DNA of 15,643 bases from positions 1 to 15,643 of the forward strand of contig JAGWPH010000145.1 of NCBI GenBank assembly GCA_028870615.1. Reading direction: 5' to 3'. Below the pieces are notes generated by a model that was given only the letters and a program-made list of their open reading frames with translations, made no database searches and was not told the DNA's origin. The translations under genes were made by a program, and so were the position numbers. How positions within the stretch are numbered: the first letter of the stretch is position 1; every line of letters begins with the position of its first letter. Source of the stretch: Betaproteobacteria bacterium (GTDB taxonomy: Bacteria; Pseudomonadota; Gammaproteobacteria; Burkholderiales; Ferrovaceae). Positions 1 to 8,799 of the stretch are shown here, piece after piece.

Positions 1-554
1 TCGCGAAAAGCCAATAATCCATGCCCCGCAATAATGGTGACAGCGGCATAAGCCCCATGGCAACGACGATAGACCTGCGCCACTGCACTAAAAATGTCCG
101 CCGGATCCAATTTGTGGCTCTTGGCGGCATCGTGAAGCTCGTGAGCCAACACGTTGAGCAGCACTTCGGAGTCGGAATTGGTATTGACGTGGCGTCTATC
201 TTCCTCGAATAGTTCGGCGCGAAGACTTTCGGAGTTGGTGAGATTGCCGTTATGCCCCAACACGATGCCAAACGGTGAGTTGACATAGAACGGCTGTGCC
301 TCGGCAGGAGAAACGGCCGATCCTGCAGTGGGATAACGGCAATGTGCGATCCCCACGTTACCTGTCAATGCACGCATATCGCGAGTCCGAAACACATCGC
401 GCACCAGGCCCAGCCCCTTGTGCATATGAAACGTGCTGCCATCCGCAGTAGCTATGCCAGCCGCATCCTGGCCCCGGTGCTGGAGCAATTGTAGTCCGTC
501 ATAGAGCAACTGGTTGACGGGTATCTTGGCAACGATTCCGACAATTCCGCACAT
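1..554 (-). CDS. purF: Amidophosphoribosyltransferase PurF, N-terminal part (cut by window edge)
   Basis: First committed enzyme of de novo purine synthesis: it transfers glutamine amide nitrogen to PRPP to give 5-phosphoribosylamine, in the cytoplasm. The gene runs off the left edge, so about 184 codons are visible and the phosphoribosyltransferase half is missing. The translation begins MCGIVGIV, the class II (Ntn-type) glutaminase start in which Cys2 becomes the N-terminal nucleophile after Met removal. There is no propeptide before it. Further family motifs are [32 protein letters not shown] and [10 protein letters not shown], all in normal order. The ATG is fixed by the catalytic Cys. 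It lies 72 bases downstream of cvpA, the largest gap in the block, with only a weak ribosome binding site. cvpA-purF adjacency is classic for proteobacteria. Identification is certain; completeness of the 3' part cannot be seen. Confidence 0.96.
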   Translation of the reverse strand, partial: MCGIVGIVAKIPVNQLLYDGLQLLQHRGQDAAGIATADGSTFHMHKGLGLVRDVFRTRDMRALTGNVGIAHCRYPTAGSAVSPAEAQPFYVNSPFGIVLGHNGNLTNSESLRAELFEEDRRHVNTNSDSEVLLNVLAHELHDAAKSHKLDPADIFSAVAQVYRRCHGAYAAVTIIAGHGLLAFR

Positions 555-626
555 AAAACAGAAGATCCCCGAAAAATGGTAGTTCCCGGACCGTTGTATT
601 CTACCCTGATTGCCTATCCAAGGGAC

Positions 627-1139
627 TTAAAAATGAATGCGCTGGACTATACTGGCTGGAAGATAGGGTATCAACAAACTTGCGCCACGTTCCCCCCCCC
701 AGTCAACGAAGATCGACGACTTCCATTCATGTTGCGCGGGAAGCGGGGTCATTCCGGCAAGGAGGACAAGAATCATCACAAACAACCCTCCACGGAGAAA
801 ACCAAACAGCCCGCCCAAAACACGATTGAGCACTCCTAACCCGGCACTAGTCACCACCGTGTTGAAAACGTAACCCACCAGTGCCGTAATGAACAATCCA
901 GCCAGAAAAAGCATCACGAAGGCTGCCATCAAACGTACAGTTTCGCTACTGATGATGGGCACCAGCCAGTGGGCGCCTGTCAAGCTAAAGGTTTTTGCGA
1001 GCCAGAAAGCGACGATCCACCCAATCAGGGAAAAAATTTCTTTGACCACCCCTCGCACCACACCCATCGCAAGCGAGATCAAAACGATCGCCAGCACGGC
1101 CCAGTCAATCCAGGTCAGGCCAGTAATGGTGCCCATCAT
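627..1139 (-). CDS. cvpA: CvpA family inner membrane protein
   Basis: CvpA is a small polytopic inner membrane protein, named for colicin V production in E. coli and linked to envelope stress tolerance; its molecular activity is not settled. The 170-residue product has four hydrophobic segments at about residues 10-30, 34-50, 69-93 and 112-132, and the typical N-terminal pattern of an Asp in TM1 followed by GVVRGVVKEIFSLIGW. The length fits the family. Its first ATG overlaps the TGA of the SPOR gene by four bases (ATGA), so translation is probably coupled; a second ATG follows at once and either could be used. purF follows downstream. Codons for the WGGE stretch near residue 147 contain a run of nine G on the coding strand. 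The reading frame is intact, with a family-like ending (YLPASIVQRIHF), but a one-base slip there would change the last 20 or so residues. Confidence 0.93.
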   Translation of the reverse strand: MMGTITGLTWIDWAVLAIVLISLAMGVVRGVVKEIFSLIGWIVAFWLAKTFSLTGAHWLVPIISSETVRLMAAFVMLFLAGLFITALVGYVFNTVVTSAGLGVLNRVLGGLFGFLRGGLFVMILVLLAGMTPLPAQHEWKSSIFVDWGGERGASLLIPYLPASIVQRIHF

Positions 1140-1687
1140 GGTGAAACAATCATGGATTTTTGCCCCAGTCGCTCGAGTTGATGAGTCATTGCAAGCGCCT
1201 CTGCCTTGCTGTGCAATGGCCCAACCCGAACCCGGACAGCCCGGGATCCGTCCTTGGTGTGCACCACCTCGCTAAACGCATGGATCGCCTGATCATTGAG
1301 CTTTTTAACAAGGGCTTGTGCCTTGCTACGATCACTGAATACCCCCACTTGGATCAGAAAACTCGCCTTGGTGTCAGCGGGAGGAGCAACCGGGGCCTCC
1401 GATGAGACCTGCTCGAGGTAAGACAGTGCGGGCTCCGGTGCAGTATCAACAGCGGGTTGAGGCAATTCGACACGAGGCAGGGTCGCAGATGCCACGGTCC
1501 GGGCAGCTTCCTGCGGGCTCGGAGGAACAGGTACCGGCATGTTGGAAAACAGTTTTGGATCCGTGGAATGATCAAGAATCATGGGCAATAACAGAACCAC
1601 GCACAACATGATCACCGCTGCGCCAATCATGCGGCGGCGGCTCTGAATGCGTAAGGCTTGTTCTTGAGCATTCAGGGGGCGTTTCAT
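1136..1687 (-). CDS. dedD: DedD-like SPOR domain membrane protein
   Basis: Probable cell division protein that binds denuded septal peptidoglycan through a SPOR domain. The 183-residue product has a basic cytoplasmic N-terminus (RIQSRRR), one transmembrane segment at about 20-38, a Pro/Ala-rich periplasmic linker at about 50-107, and a C-terminal SPOR domain at about 108-182. The domain is recognised from FLIQVGVFSDRSKAQALVKKL and VRVRVGPLHSKAEA. The bitopic layout matches DedD of E. coli, and so does the place just before cvpA-purF, so the symbol rests on synteny plus architecture rather than on close sequence identity. A strong AAAGGAGGG ribosome binding site fixes the ATG. It starts 23 bases after accD, where most relatives have folC, and overlaps cvpA by four bases. 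Confidence 0.88.
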   Translation of the reverse strand: MKRPLNAQEQALRIQSRRRMIGAAVIMLCVVLLLPMILDHSTDPKLFSNMPVPVPPSPQEAARTVASATLPRVELPQPAVDTAPEPALSYLEQVSSEAPVAPPADTKASFLIQVGVFSDRSKAQALVKKLNDQAIHAFSEVVHTKDGSRAVRVRVGPLHSKAEALAMTHQLERLGQKSMIVSP

Positions 1688-1691
1688 GGAA

Positions 1692-1700
1692 CCCTCCTTT
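1692..1700 (-). promoter_or_regulatory. Strong ribosome binding site of the SPOR gene
   Basis: AAAGGAGGG on the minus strand, four bases before the ATG counting from the end of the run. It is the best Shine-Dalgarno match in the left block and sets the start of the SPOR gene within the short accD-SPOR gap. Confidence 0.75.
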
Positions 1701-1710
1701 TGACCGACAA

Positions 1711-2577
1711 TCAGGCGTTTTCAACAACCTGCGTCAGCTGTCCAAGAATATTTGCAATCCGATCTCGTAACTGACGGCGATCTACAATCATATCGATTGC
1801 CCCTTTCTCCAACAGAAATTCGGCACGTTGAAACCCTTCGGGAAGAACTTCACGCACCGTCTGCTCGATCACCCGGGGGCCCGCGAACCCGATAAGCGCA
1901 TTGGGTTCTGCGATCACGATATCGCCGATCATGGCAAAACTGGCCGAAACACCACCCATTGTGGGATCAGTCAACACCGAAATGAACGGTAGACGGGCCT
2001 GCGCGAGACGAGTGAGTGCAGCACAGGTTTTGGCCATCTGCATCAGCGACAGCAGACCTTCCTGCATCCGGGCCCCGCCACTGGCCAGGAAGCAGACAAA
2101 AGGATATTTTTGATCGATGGCCGCCTCAACGGCCCGCACGAACCGTTCACCGACCACCGATCCCATGGAGCCTCCCATGAACTCAAACTCAAACGCGGCA
2201 ACCATCAGTGGGAAGCCATTAAGCGTTCCCTGCATCACGACCAGAGCATCCGTTTCACCGGTGGCATTGGCTGCCTCAGTAAGACGGTCTATGTAGCGCC
2301 GGCTGTCTTTGAACTTGAGGCTGTCCACCGGGATCACTTCAGAGCCGATTTCAAAACGCGCATCGGGATCCAGAAAACCATCCAGTCGGGTGCGCGCCGA
2401 AATCCGGATATGGTGTGCGCATTTAGGACATACGTGAAGGTTGGATTCAAGGTCGGATCGGTACAAAACCGCCTCACAGGAACCACATTTAACCCATAAC
2501 CCTTCTGGCACAGAACCCTTGCTGTTGTTCTTGTCACGCTTGATACGCGGAGGTAGCAGTTTTTTGAACCAGCTCAT
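1711..2577 (-). CDS. accD: Acetyl-CoA carboxylase carboxyltransferase subunit beta
   Basis: Beta subunit of the carboxyltransferase that moves the carboxyl group from biotin-BCCP to acetyl-CoA, making malonyl-CoA for fatty acid synthesis; its partner AccA is encoded elsewhere. The 288-residue product has the expected N-terminal four-Cys zinc ribbon (Cys31, Cys34, Cys50, Cys53), absent from the alpha subunit, then a crotonase-fold carboxyltransferase domain from about residue 60. Family motifs seen are [41 protein letters not shown] and [12 protein letters not shown]. The length is normal. It starts three bases after the trpA stop, so it is almost certainly translated from the same transcript. 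Relatives usually have folC directly after accD; here the SPOR gene follows instead. Confidence 0.97.
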   Translation of the reverse strand: MSWFKKLLPPRIKRDKNNSKGSVPEGLWVKCGSCEAVLYRSDLESNLHVCPKCAHHIRISARTRLDGFLDPDARFEIGSEVIPVDSLKFKDSRRYIDRLTEAANATGETDALVVMQGTLNGFPLMVAAFEFEFMGGSMGSVVGERFVRAVEAAIDQKYPFVCFLASGGARMQEGLLSLMQMAKTCAALTRLAQARLPFISVLTDPTMGGVSASFAMIGDIVIAEPNALIGFAGPRVIEQTVREVLPEGFQRAEFLLEKGAIDMIVDRRQLRDRIANILGQLTQVVENA

Positions 2578-2580
2578 TGA

Positions 2581-3378
2581 TCAGGCATCCATGGCTTGAC
2601 GAAAACGGTTGATCAAAGCCCCAACACTAGCGGGCACATCATTTATGGGACTGGCTTCGATCTCTTCCACAATACGGGAGCCAATCACAATGGCATCCGC
2701 CACCTCGGCGAGTTGACGCGCCGTTGTGCCGTCCCGAATACCAAAGCCGACACCCACCGGCACTTTGGCCACCGCCTTGATACGCGCAATATGATGCGCC
2801 ACATCTTGCGGGTCAATATGGGAAGCACCCGTGACCCCACGGAGCGAAACATAGTAAATATAGCCCGTGGCCAACGCCGCAATCTCCTTGATACGCGACT
2901 CGGTTGAGGTGGGTGAGAGCAGGAATATGGAATCGATTCCCCTGGGACCAAGCAGCTTTCCAAGATCGCGCGCTTCATTTGGCGGATAGTCCACCACCAG
3001 CACTCCGTCAACACCCGCTTCAGCGCATTGGCTGGCAAAACGTTCACGGCCCATTCGTTCAATCGGGTTGGCATACCCCATCAGCACGACAGGGGTGATG
3101 CCGTCCTCGTGACGAAACTGGGCCGCAGACTTAAGTACATCCCGTAACGTGACCCCGTTTTTCAGCGCCCTCCCACTGGAACGCTGGATGGTTGGACCAT
3201 CGGCCATGGGGTCTGAGAACGGAATGCCCAGTTCGATGATGTCGGCGCCACCAGCAACCATGGCATGCATGATGGGAACGCAAAGCGGCAAACTGGGATC
3301 GCCCACCGAAAAAAAGGGGATCAACGCCTTCCGCCCTGTATGGGTCAGGCGTTCAAAAGTAGCAGGGATCCGGGACAC
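2581..3378 (-). CDS. trpA: Tryptophan synthase alpha chain
   Basis: Cleaves indole-3-glycerol phosphate to indole and glyceraldehyde 3-phosphate, passing indole through a tunnel to TrpB in the alpha2-beta2 complex. The 265-residue TIM barrel has both catalytic acids at the classic positions, Glu49 (in DIIELGIPFSDP) and Asp60 (in MADGPTIQ). It also has the phosphate-binding region (VSLRGVTGA, GFGIRDG, IVIGSRIV). The start codon is GTG, supported by an AGGAG sequence six bases upstream and by the normal N-terminus (SRIPATFERL). It lies 34 bases after trpB and three bases before accD. The trpF-trpB-trpA order without trpE, D or C indicates a split trp pathway with the early genes elsewhere. Confidence 0.97.
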   Translation of the reverse strand: MSRIPATFERLTHTGRKALIPFFSVGDPSLPLCVPIMHAMVAGGADIIELGIPFSDPMADGPTIQRSSGRALKNGVTLRDVLKSAAQFRHEDGITPVVLMGYANPIERMGRERFASQCAEAGVDGVLVVDYPPNEARDLGKLLGPRGIDSIFLLSPTSTESRIKEIAALATGYIYYVSLRGVTGASHIDPQDVAHHIARIKAVAKVPVGVGFGIRDGTTARQLAEVADAIVIGSRIVEEIEASPINDVPASVGALINRFRQAMDA

Positions 3379-3384
3379 AAATCA

Positions 3385-3389
3385 CTCCT
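3385..3389 (-). promoter_or_regulatory. Ribosome binding site that selects the GTG start of trpA
   Basis: AGGAG on the minus strand, six bases before GTG at 3378-3376. It supports this GTG as the start; no nearby in-frame ATG gives the conserved N-terminus. Confidence 0.7.
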
Positions 3390-3412
3390 GGTTGGTTTTT
3401 GGCAATCGCGCG

Positions 3413-4612
3413 TTAAAACGTGATGCCGCTATATTCTGCTACCGTGGCCATGTCCTTGTCTCCCCGGCCGGACAGATTAACCAGCAGAATCTTATCCTTA
3501 TCCATGGCAGGCGCCATCTTCATGGCCTGGGCCAGCGCATGGCTGGATTCGAGTGCCGGAATGATGCCTTCCATGCGGCATAGCGTATGGAAGGCGTGAA
3601 GGGCCTCGTCGTCATTGATAGCCACATATTCTGCACGATGAGTATCCTTGAGCCAGGCATGCTCTGGTCCCACGCCGGGATAATCCAGGCCCGCAGAAAT
3701 GGAGTGGGTTTCGATAATCTGACCATTGCTATCCTGCAGTAGATAAGTCCGGTTGCCATGCAAGACACCTGGTGACCCAGCAGAAAGGGAGGCAGCATGA
3801 TGCCCGGTGGCAATCCCTTCCCCACCGGCTTCTACACCCACCAATCGAACAGATTCGTCAGGAATATAGGAATGGAAAATACCCATGGCATTTGAGCCTC
3901 CTCCCACGCAAGCCAGCACCACATCCGGCTGTCGACCTGCCATTTCAAGCATCTGAGTGAGGCATTCGCGCCCCACGACAGAATTAAAGTCACGCACCAT
4001 CATGGGATAGGGATGGGGCCCTGCGACGGTGCCAATAATGTAGAACGTGTTCTGAACATTTGTCACCCAATCGCGCATGGCTTCATTGAGCGCATCCTTA
4101 AGGGTTTTAGAACCACTTTCCACTGGGACGACACACGCTCCGAGCAACTTCATCCGATAAACATTCTGGGCTTGACGTTTGATGTCTTCGGAACCCATGT
4201 ACACCACACACTCCATACCATATCGCGCAGCAACCGTGGCCGAGGCCACGCCATGCTGGCCCGCTCCGGTTTCTGCGATGATGCGCTGCTTGCCCATGCG
4301 CCGTGCCAGCATGGCCTGCCCGACCGTATTATTGATCTTGTGCGCGCCGGTATGATTGAGGTCTTCGCGTTTCAAATAAATTTGAGCCCCTTCCAGAAAA
4401 TCGGAAAGACGCCGCGCGTGGTAAATGGGACTAGGACGACCTACATAATGTTTGAGTTCATAGGCAAACTCGGCCTGAAACTTCGGGTCGTCGCGGTAAT
4501 ACAGGTATTGCGCCTTGAGTTCGTCGATGGCTGCAATCAGGGTTTCTGATACGAAAGTCCCCCCATAGGGGCCAAAGTGCCCCTCCTGGTCAGGCATATC
4601 GTAAATCTTCAT
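3413..4612 (-). CDS. trpB: Tryptophan synthase beta chain
   Basis: PLP enzyme that condenses indole (from TrpA) with serine to make tryptophan. The 399-residue product carries the PLP lysine Lys92 in [10 protein letters not shown], the catalytic glutamate Glu114 in AETGAGQHG, and the phosphate-binding loop [10 protein letters not shown]. The C-terminal [13 protein letters not shown] is also typical. Length and N-terminus ([15 protein letters not shown]) are those of the TrpB1 type that pairs with TrpA. The start lies inside the end of trpF, with a 23-base overlap. It has its own AGGAG six bases upstream, so it can be translated independently of coupling. A second in-frame ATG at codon 6 would shorten the overlap but is farther from the ribosome binding site. 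Confidence 0.98.
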   Translation of the reverse strand: MKIYDMPDQEGHFGPYGGTFVSETLIAAIDELKAQYLYYRDDPKFQAEFAYELKHYVGRPSPIYHARRLSDFLEGAQIYLKREDLNHTGAHKINNTVGQAMLARRMGKQRIIAETGAGQHGVASATVAARYGMECVVYMGSEDIKRQAQNVYRMKLLGACVVPVESGSKTLKDALNEAMRDWVTNVQNTFYIIGTVAGPHPYPMMVRDFNSVVGRECLTQMLEMAGRQPDVVLACVGGGSNAMGIFHSYIPDESVRLVGVEAGGEGIATGHHAASLSAGSPGVLHGNRTYLLQDSNGQIIETHSISAGLDYPGVGPEHAWLKDTHRAEYVAINDDEALHAFHTLCRMEGIIPALESSHALAQAMKMAPAMDKDKILLVNLSGRGDKDMATVAEYSGITF

Positions 4613-5234
4613 TCCTCACTCCTTGTATGAACTGCAGCACTTTCCTGGCATCTTTAAGCCCTGGAGCAGATTCAACACCGCTACTGACGTCCACCGCCCA
4701 TGGTTTGACTGTGCGGATGGCCAACCCTACATTTTCTGACGTCAATCCTCCTGACAATATCAGGGGAAGCGGCAATTTGCCGGGCAACTGAGCCCAGTCA
4801 AATACCCTACCCGTACCCCCAGGCTGGCCTGCCACATACGCATCCACCAGCAAGGCACGCGCATGGCGGTACCCAACCGCGTATTGTACCAAATCGAACC
4901 CGGGTCTGATGCGTGCAACCTTGATGTAGGGAATCTGATAGCGATCACAATCTGCAGGTAATTCATCTCCATGAAACTGCAGATAATCGAGTCGAACCCG
5001 TGACAGGACAGATTCGATAAGATGTGAGTCAGCGTTCACAAAGAGTCCCACCACGGATACAAAAGGAGGCAGTCCAGCCACGATCCCGGCTGCCAACTCA
5101 GGCGTGACCGCACGCGGGCTGGGCGTATGGAAGACCATACCGAGTGCATCAGCGCCTGCCTCGACAACCTGTCGTGCATCTTCCGGTCGTGTAATGCCGC
5201 AAATTTTTATGCGTGTTGGCATGTCAGCGGGCAT
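4590..5234 (-). CDS. trpF: Phosphoribosylanthranilate isomerase
   Basis: Catalyses the Amadori rearrangement of N-(5-phosphoribosyl)anthranilate in tryptophan synthesis, as a free-standing TIM barrel rather than a TrpC-TrpF fusion. The 214-residue product has the catalytic cysteine in [13 protein letters not shown] and the general-acid aspartate in ALLVDAYV. Other family motifs are [19 protein letters not shown] and [15 protein letters not shown]. Two starts are possible. The ATG used here overlaps truA by 11 bases. An ATG four codons later, at 5222, starts one base after the truA stop and gives MPTRIKICG, closer to typical family N-termini. Neither has a clear ribosome binding site, so coupling to truA is likely. 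The 3' end overlaps trpB by 23 bases. Confidence 0.95.
   Translation of the reverse strand: MPADMPTRIKICGITRPEDARQVVEAGADALGMVFHTPSPRAVTPELAAGIVAGLPPFVSVVGLFVNADSHLIESVLSRVRLDYLQFHGDELPADCDRYQIPYIKVARIRPGFDLVQYAVGYRHARALLVDAYVAGQPGGTGRVFDWAQLPGKLPLPLILSGGLTSENVGLAIRTVKPWAVDVSSGVESAPGLKDARKVLQFIQGVRNEDLRYA
4619..4623 (-). promoter_or_regulatory. Ribosome binding site of trpB, inside the trpF coding region
   Basis: AGGAG on the minus strand, six bases before the trpB ATG at 4612-4610, followed by a second GAGGA next to the ATG. It lies wholly within the last codons of trpF and supports the first ATG rather than the one at codon 6. Confidence 0.7.
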
Positions 5235-6039
5235 CCGGTTTCAGTATTGACTCGTCACAGCGTGACATGTGTTGTGGCAATTGCCAGTGTGCTTCATAAC
5301 CCACCCCGGTCAGATAAAGACCATCGGGAGAAAAAGTTGGCGCCGCAAAAGTACGATTGCGGGACCTCAGCAGTTCCTGGATCCAGGAAGGTTCTTCGCG
5401 CCCGGCACCTATGGAAACCAAGGCTCCCACCATATTGCGAACCATGTGCTGCAGGAACGCATCAGCAGTGAAAGAAAATTTGAATACCGAACCGTCCTGG
5501 GTCACTTCGCCCTGAAACAGCGTTTTGAGGGGCGTTTTAGCCTGACATTCGGCTGCCCGGAACGCACTGAAATCCTGTCGTCCCAATAAGAACTGCGCCC
5601 CCCGGCGCATTTGCTCCAGATCCAGCTGGTGATGATACCACCCCATTTTTCCGGCCATCAATGCAGTTCTTACCGGATGATTAAGCAGAAGGTATTGATA
5701 GGAACGACTATGCGCGGAGAAACGCGCATGAAATTCTTCCGGCACCCTGTGCGCCCAAAGGACAGCAATGCTTGTGGGCAACAAGGCGTTCACTCCCCGC
5801 ACCCAGGCACTTAGGGGGCGCTGCGCCAGTGTATCGAAATGAATGACCTGACTGCAGGCATGCACCCCGCGATCCGTCCGTCCGGCTGCAATCGCCGCTA
5901 CGGATTCACTGGCAATGCCGGAGAGCGCAGATTCCAGAACCTCTTGAATAGAAAGTCGGTCCGGTTGGCGCTGCCAACCACAATACGCTGACCCGTCATA
6001 CTCCACTCCCAATGCGTATCGCATGGATGTCGCGCTCAA
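5224..6039 (-). CDS. truA: tRNA pseudouridine(38-40) synthase TruA
   Basis: Converts uridines 38, 39 and 40 in the anticodon arm of many tRNAs to pseudouridine. The 271-residue product begins with the family N-terminus (ALGVEYDGSAYCGWQRQP) and has the catalytic Asp56 in AAGRTDRGVHACSQVIHFD. It also has the C-terminal AFLQHMVRNMVGALVSIGAG motif. Length is normal. The first ATG overlaps the TGA of the FimV-like gene in an ATGA; an in-frame ATG at codon 6 (MRYALGVEYDG) is an equally good start by homology. truA between fimV and trpF is the usual place in beta- and gammaproteobacteria. Its presence among biosynthetic genes probably reflects old linkage; TruA also affects his/leu-type attenuation in enterobacteria, but nothing of that kind is visible here. 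Confidence 0.97.
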   Translation of the reverse strand: MSATSMRYALGVEYDGSAYCGWQRQPDRLSIQEVLESALSGIASESVAAIAAGRTDRGVHACSQVIHFDTLAQRPLSAWVRGVNALLPTSIAVLWAHRVPEEFHARFSAHSRSYQYLLLNHPVRTALMAGKMGWYHHQLDLEQMRRGAQFLLGRQDFSAFRAAECQAKTPLKTLFQGEVTQDGSVFKFSFTADAFLQHMVRNMVGALVSIGAGREEPSWIQELLRSRNRTFAAPTFSPDGLYLTGVGYEAHWQLPQHMSRCDESILKPDAR

Positions 6040-6575
6040 CGCCCTTCCAACAAAGCCAGCGCCGCGTGTCGTTGCTGCGCGTCACCCCGCGTCATGACGA
6101 GTGCAATCACCTCGCGCGCGCTTTCGGCATCGCCTTTCCAGACACAATAACGTGCCACCACCATAAGATGCTCAGTAGAGAGAGCCTCCAGAGAGGTCAT
6201 TCGGAGAGCGCGAACCGGGAGATCCGCCTCTTCGCGTTCTGGTGTCAATAATGGCAGCCCCACTTCAGCCAGGTCTTCACGAGAAACTCCAAGTTGCTTC
6301 TCGAAATCAGGCAGGACCGAAACTTTGGGTTCGACAAAAGGCTGTATCGCGAGAGGCGCACGCCTGCGGCCTACCCACCAACCTAACCCCAGCACAAGGC
6401 ATATCAACCCCAGCAACACGCCGGCCAAAATGACGGCATCCGGATGGATCTCGACCCAATTCCGGAAATCTTCCCATTCAGGCCACTGAAGTTGGTATAG
6501 AAACTGAAGAACTTGATCCAGCCAACTCCGGGACTGGGATTGCAAGGCGGATACAACGAAAACAAAGGAATGCAC
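6036..6575 (-). CDS. Short FimV-like membrane protein (C-terminal domain only)
   Basis: FimV/HubP proteins are large polar inner membrane proteins (commonly 700-1000 residues) that tether type IV pilus and chromosome-partition components, with a periplasmic LysM domain and a cytoplasmic TPR-like C-terminus. This 179-residue product stands exactly where fimV stands in relatives, between asd and truA. It shows one transmembrane segment at about 47-68 followed by RRR, then a cytoplasmic tail. The last 45 residues (LMVVARYCVWKGDAESAREV...) resemble the FimV C-terminal helical repeat. No LysM domain, long acidic linker or clear signal peptide is present, although residues 3-11 are hydrophobic. It starts with GTG six bases after asd and lacks a clear ribosome binding site, so the exact start is uncertain. 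The frame is open and the spacing tight, so it looks like a reduced, possibly functional protein rather than fresh debris. The family call is inference from position and C-terminus. Confidence 0.6.
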   Translation of the reverse strand: MHSFVFVVSALQSQSRSWLDQVLQFLYQLQWPEWEDFRNWVEIHPDAVILAGVLLGLICLVLGLGWWVGRRRAPLAIQPFVEPKVSVLPDFEKQLGVSREDLAEVGLPLLTPEREEADLPVRALRMTSLEALSTEHLMVVARYCVWKGDAESAREVIALVMTRGDAQQRHAALALLEGR

Positions 6576-6580
6576 GGGGC

Positions 6581-7705
6581 TCAGTCCACCAGGATACGCA
6601 ACATGCGGCGTAGCGGTTCAGCCGCACCCCACAACAGTTGATCTCCCACGGTAAAGGCCCCCAGATATTCCGGACCCATGGCCAGTTTATGCAAGCGACC
6701 CACGGCAATGGTCAGTGTTCCAGACACCGCCGCAGGCGTCAGATTGCGTTCGCTGGCTTCGCGCTCATTGGGAACAACCTTGACCCATTCACTGCTCATC
6801 GCGATGGCCTCTTCGATATCCTGCAACGGGATATCGCCCCTGAGTTTGACCGTAAGCCCCTGGGCATGACAGCGCATGGCGCCAATTCGAACGCATAGTC
6901 CGTCGATCGGGATGCTTCCAGGCGTCCGGAAGGGAGGAAGCCCCAGGATTTTATTGCACTCTGCTCCGCCTTTCCATTCTTCCTTGCTCTGCCCATACTC
7001 GACCGGCGCGTCGATCCAAGGGATCAGGCTTCCGGCAAGCGGTACATTGCGGAAATTTCCTGTAGGCAGGCTGCTACTGCGTAAGGTGTCGATCACGGTC
7101 CGATCAATCTCCAGAATTGCCGACCCCGGGTTGGCCAGGAGCGTTTCCACACCGTGATGCAACACCCCCATTTGCTCCAGCAACTCACGCATGTTCTGTG
7201 CCCCCGCTCCGGAAGCCGCCTGGTAGGTCATGGCAGACACCCATTCAACCCATTCCTTGCGGAACAAACCACCCATGGCCATCAGCATCAAACTGACCGT
7301 GCAATTGCCGCCAATGAAATCACGAATACCGCGTGCCAGCGCCGCATCGATGACATGCCGATTAACCGGGTCAAGGATGATGATTGCGTGATCTTTCATG
7401 CGCAGGGTTGAAGCCGCATCGATCCAATAGCCTTTCCACCCGGCGCTACGCAGGGGTTTGAACACCTCGTTGGTGTAATCTCCACCCTGACAAGAAATGA
7501 TAATATCCATCCGGGACAACGCCACAACGTCACGGGCATCTGCCAGAGGTTGCGAACCGTTACCCACTTCGGGTCCCGCCTTACCCACCTGAGATGTCGT
7601 GAAAAAGACGGGATGAATCCGGTCAAAATCCTGCTCCTCGATCATCCGCTGCATCAAGACCGAGCCCACCATGCCGCGCCAACCCACTATTCCTACTTTC
7701 AACAT
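6581..7705 (-). CDS. asd: Aspartate-semialdehyde dehydrogenase
   Basis: NADPH-dependent reduction of aspartyl phosphate to aspartate semialdehyde, the branch point to lysine, diaminopimelate, methionine, threonine and hence isoleucine. The 374-residue length and sequence match the Gram-negative type of Asd. It has the dinucleotide loop [17 protein letters not shown] at the N-terminus, the catalytic Cys135 in [25 protein letters not shown], and the active-site His280 in [16 protein letters not shown]. The ATG is fixed by homology; an AGGAG lies somewhat far upstream. It follows leuB by 20 bases. leuB-asd linkage places aspartate-family and branched-chain synthesis on one transcript. Confidence 0.98.
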   Translation of the reverse strand: MLKVGIVGWRGMVGSVLMQRMIEEQDFDRIHPVFFTTSQVGKAGPEVGNGSQPLADARDVVALSRMDIIISCQGGDYTNEVFKPLRSAGWKGYWIDAASTLRMKDHAIIILDPVNRHVIDAALARGIRDFIGGNCTVSLMLMAMGGLFRKEWVEWVSAMTYQAASGAGAQNMRELLEQMGVLHHGVETLLANPGSAILEIDRTVIDTLRSSSLPTGNFRNVPLAGSLIPWIDAPVEYGQSKEEWKGGAECNKILGLPPFRTPGSIPIDGLCVRIGAMRCHAQGLTVKLRGDIPLQDIEEAIAMSSEWVKVVPNEREASERNLTPAAVSGTLTIAVGRLHKLAMGPEYLGAFTVGDQLLWGAAEPLRRMLRILVD

Positions 7706-7725
7706 GACGTCATCACACTCCTGAA

Positions 7726-8799
7726 TTACGATGCCTGCAACGCTGCAACTACCGAATCCCCCATCTTTGCCGTACTGACCACAGCCTCACCTTGCCGCGC
7801 AATATCGGCCGTACGAACCCCCTGCTGCAACACGACATGTACGGCCCGATCGATGCGGTCAGCCAAATCTGGCCGTTTAAGCGAGTAGCGGAACATCATT
7901 GACACCGACAAGATCTGCGCCAGAGGGTTGGCAACACTACGCCCTGCAATGTCCGGCGCACTTCCATGGATAGGTTCGTACAAACCCAAACCCGCTGCGT
8001 TGAGCGATGCCGAGGGCAACATGCCAATCGAACCAGTCAGCATGGAGGCCTCGTCGGACAGGATATCGCCGAACAAGTTACCGGTCACGATGACATCAAA
8101 CTGCCGAGGATTGCGTATCAATTGCATGGCCGCATTGTCCACCAACATGTGCGTCAATTTAACGTCGGGGTATTCTGGGGCAACCTCCATCATAACGTCG
8201 CGCCAAAGCTGCGTGGTTTCGAGTACATTCATCTTGTCCACAGAACACAGTGCCTGGTGGCGCTGAAGGGCAATTTGAAACCCCCAATGGGCAACACGGC
8301 GAATTTCCGATTCGCTGTAGACCATGGTATTGGTGCCTACCCGTTCGCCTGCTACGTTTCTGGTGATACCCCGTGGCTCACCGAAATAGATATCCCCCGT
8401 CAACTCTCGCACGATCATGATATCGAGATTGGCCACGACCTCGGCCCTGAGGCTGGACGCTTCGGCCAGCTCCGGAAACACCCTTGCCGGACGCAGATTA
8501 GCAAACAGATCGAGCGCTTTACGCAAACGTAACAGTCCCCGTTCAGGGCGCATTTCGCGCGGCAAGGTATCGTATTGTGGCCCTCCAATGGAGCCAAACA
8601 GGATGGCATCGGCACCCTGACACAGAGCCAGGGTGCTTGACGGTAGAGGATCGCCCTGACGGTCTACAGCCACTCCCCCAATATCTCCCGTTTCCGTTTG
8701 GAGAGGAACGCCTTCATGACGAAACACTTCCAGAACCTTTAAAGCTTCGGCAACGATTTCGGGACCGATGCCGTCTCCCGGCAATACGGCAATCTTCAT
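7726..8799 (-). CDS. leuB: 3-Isopropylmalate dehydrogenase
   Basis: Oxidises and decarboxylates 3-isopropylmalate to 2-ketoisocaproate with NAD+, third step of leucine synthesis. The 357-residue product opens with [15 protein letters not shown] and has the substrate-binding [14 protein letters not shown] (about 131-144) and the catalytic Lys189. The metal-binding aspartates Asp221, Asp245 and Asp249 lie in LVDNAAMQL and [12 protein letters not shown]. The NAD-binding region is [15 protein letters not shown], at about 272-286. RELTGD and the normal length favour isopropylmalate over isocitrate or tartrate. The ATG overlaps the leuD TGA by four bases, so translation is coupled to leuD. asd follows 20 bases later. 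Confidence 0.98.
   Translation of the reverse strand: MKIAVLPGDGIGPEIVAEALKVLEVFRHEGVPLQTETGDIGGVAVDRQGDPLPSSTLALCQGADAILFGSIGGPQYDTLPREMRPERGLLRLRKALDLFANLRPARVFPELAEASSLRAEVVANLDIMIVRELTGDIYFGEPRGITRNVAGERVGTNTMVYSESEIRRVAHWGFQIALQRHQALCSVDKMNVLETTQLWRDVMMEVAPEYPDVKLTHMLVDNAAMQLIRNPRQFDVIVTGNLFGDILSDEASMLTGSIGMLPSASLNAAGLGLYEPIHGSAPDIAGRSVANPLAQILSVSMMFRYSLKRPDLADRIDRAVHVVLQQGVRTADIARQGEAVVSTAKMGDSVVAALQAS

Noticed and set aside
597..604. TAGAAT on the minus strand as a -10 box for purF
   Set aside because: The hexamer is good, but no reasonable -35 lies 16-18 bases upstream and the sequence is close to the cvpA stop. A separate purF promoter remains possible but is not supported.
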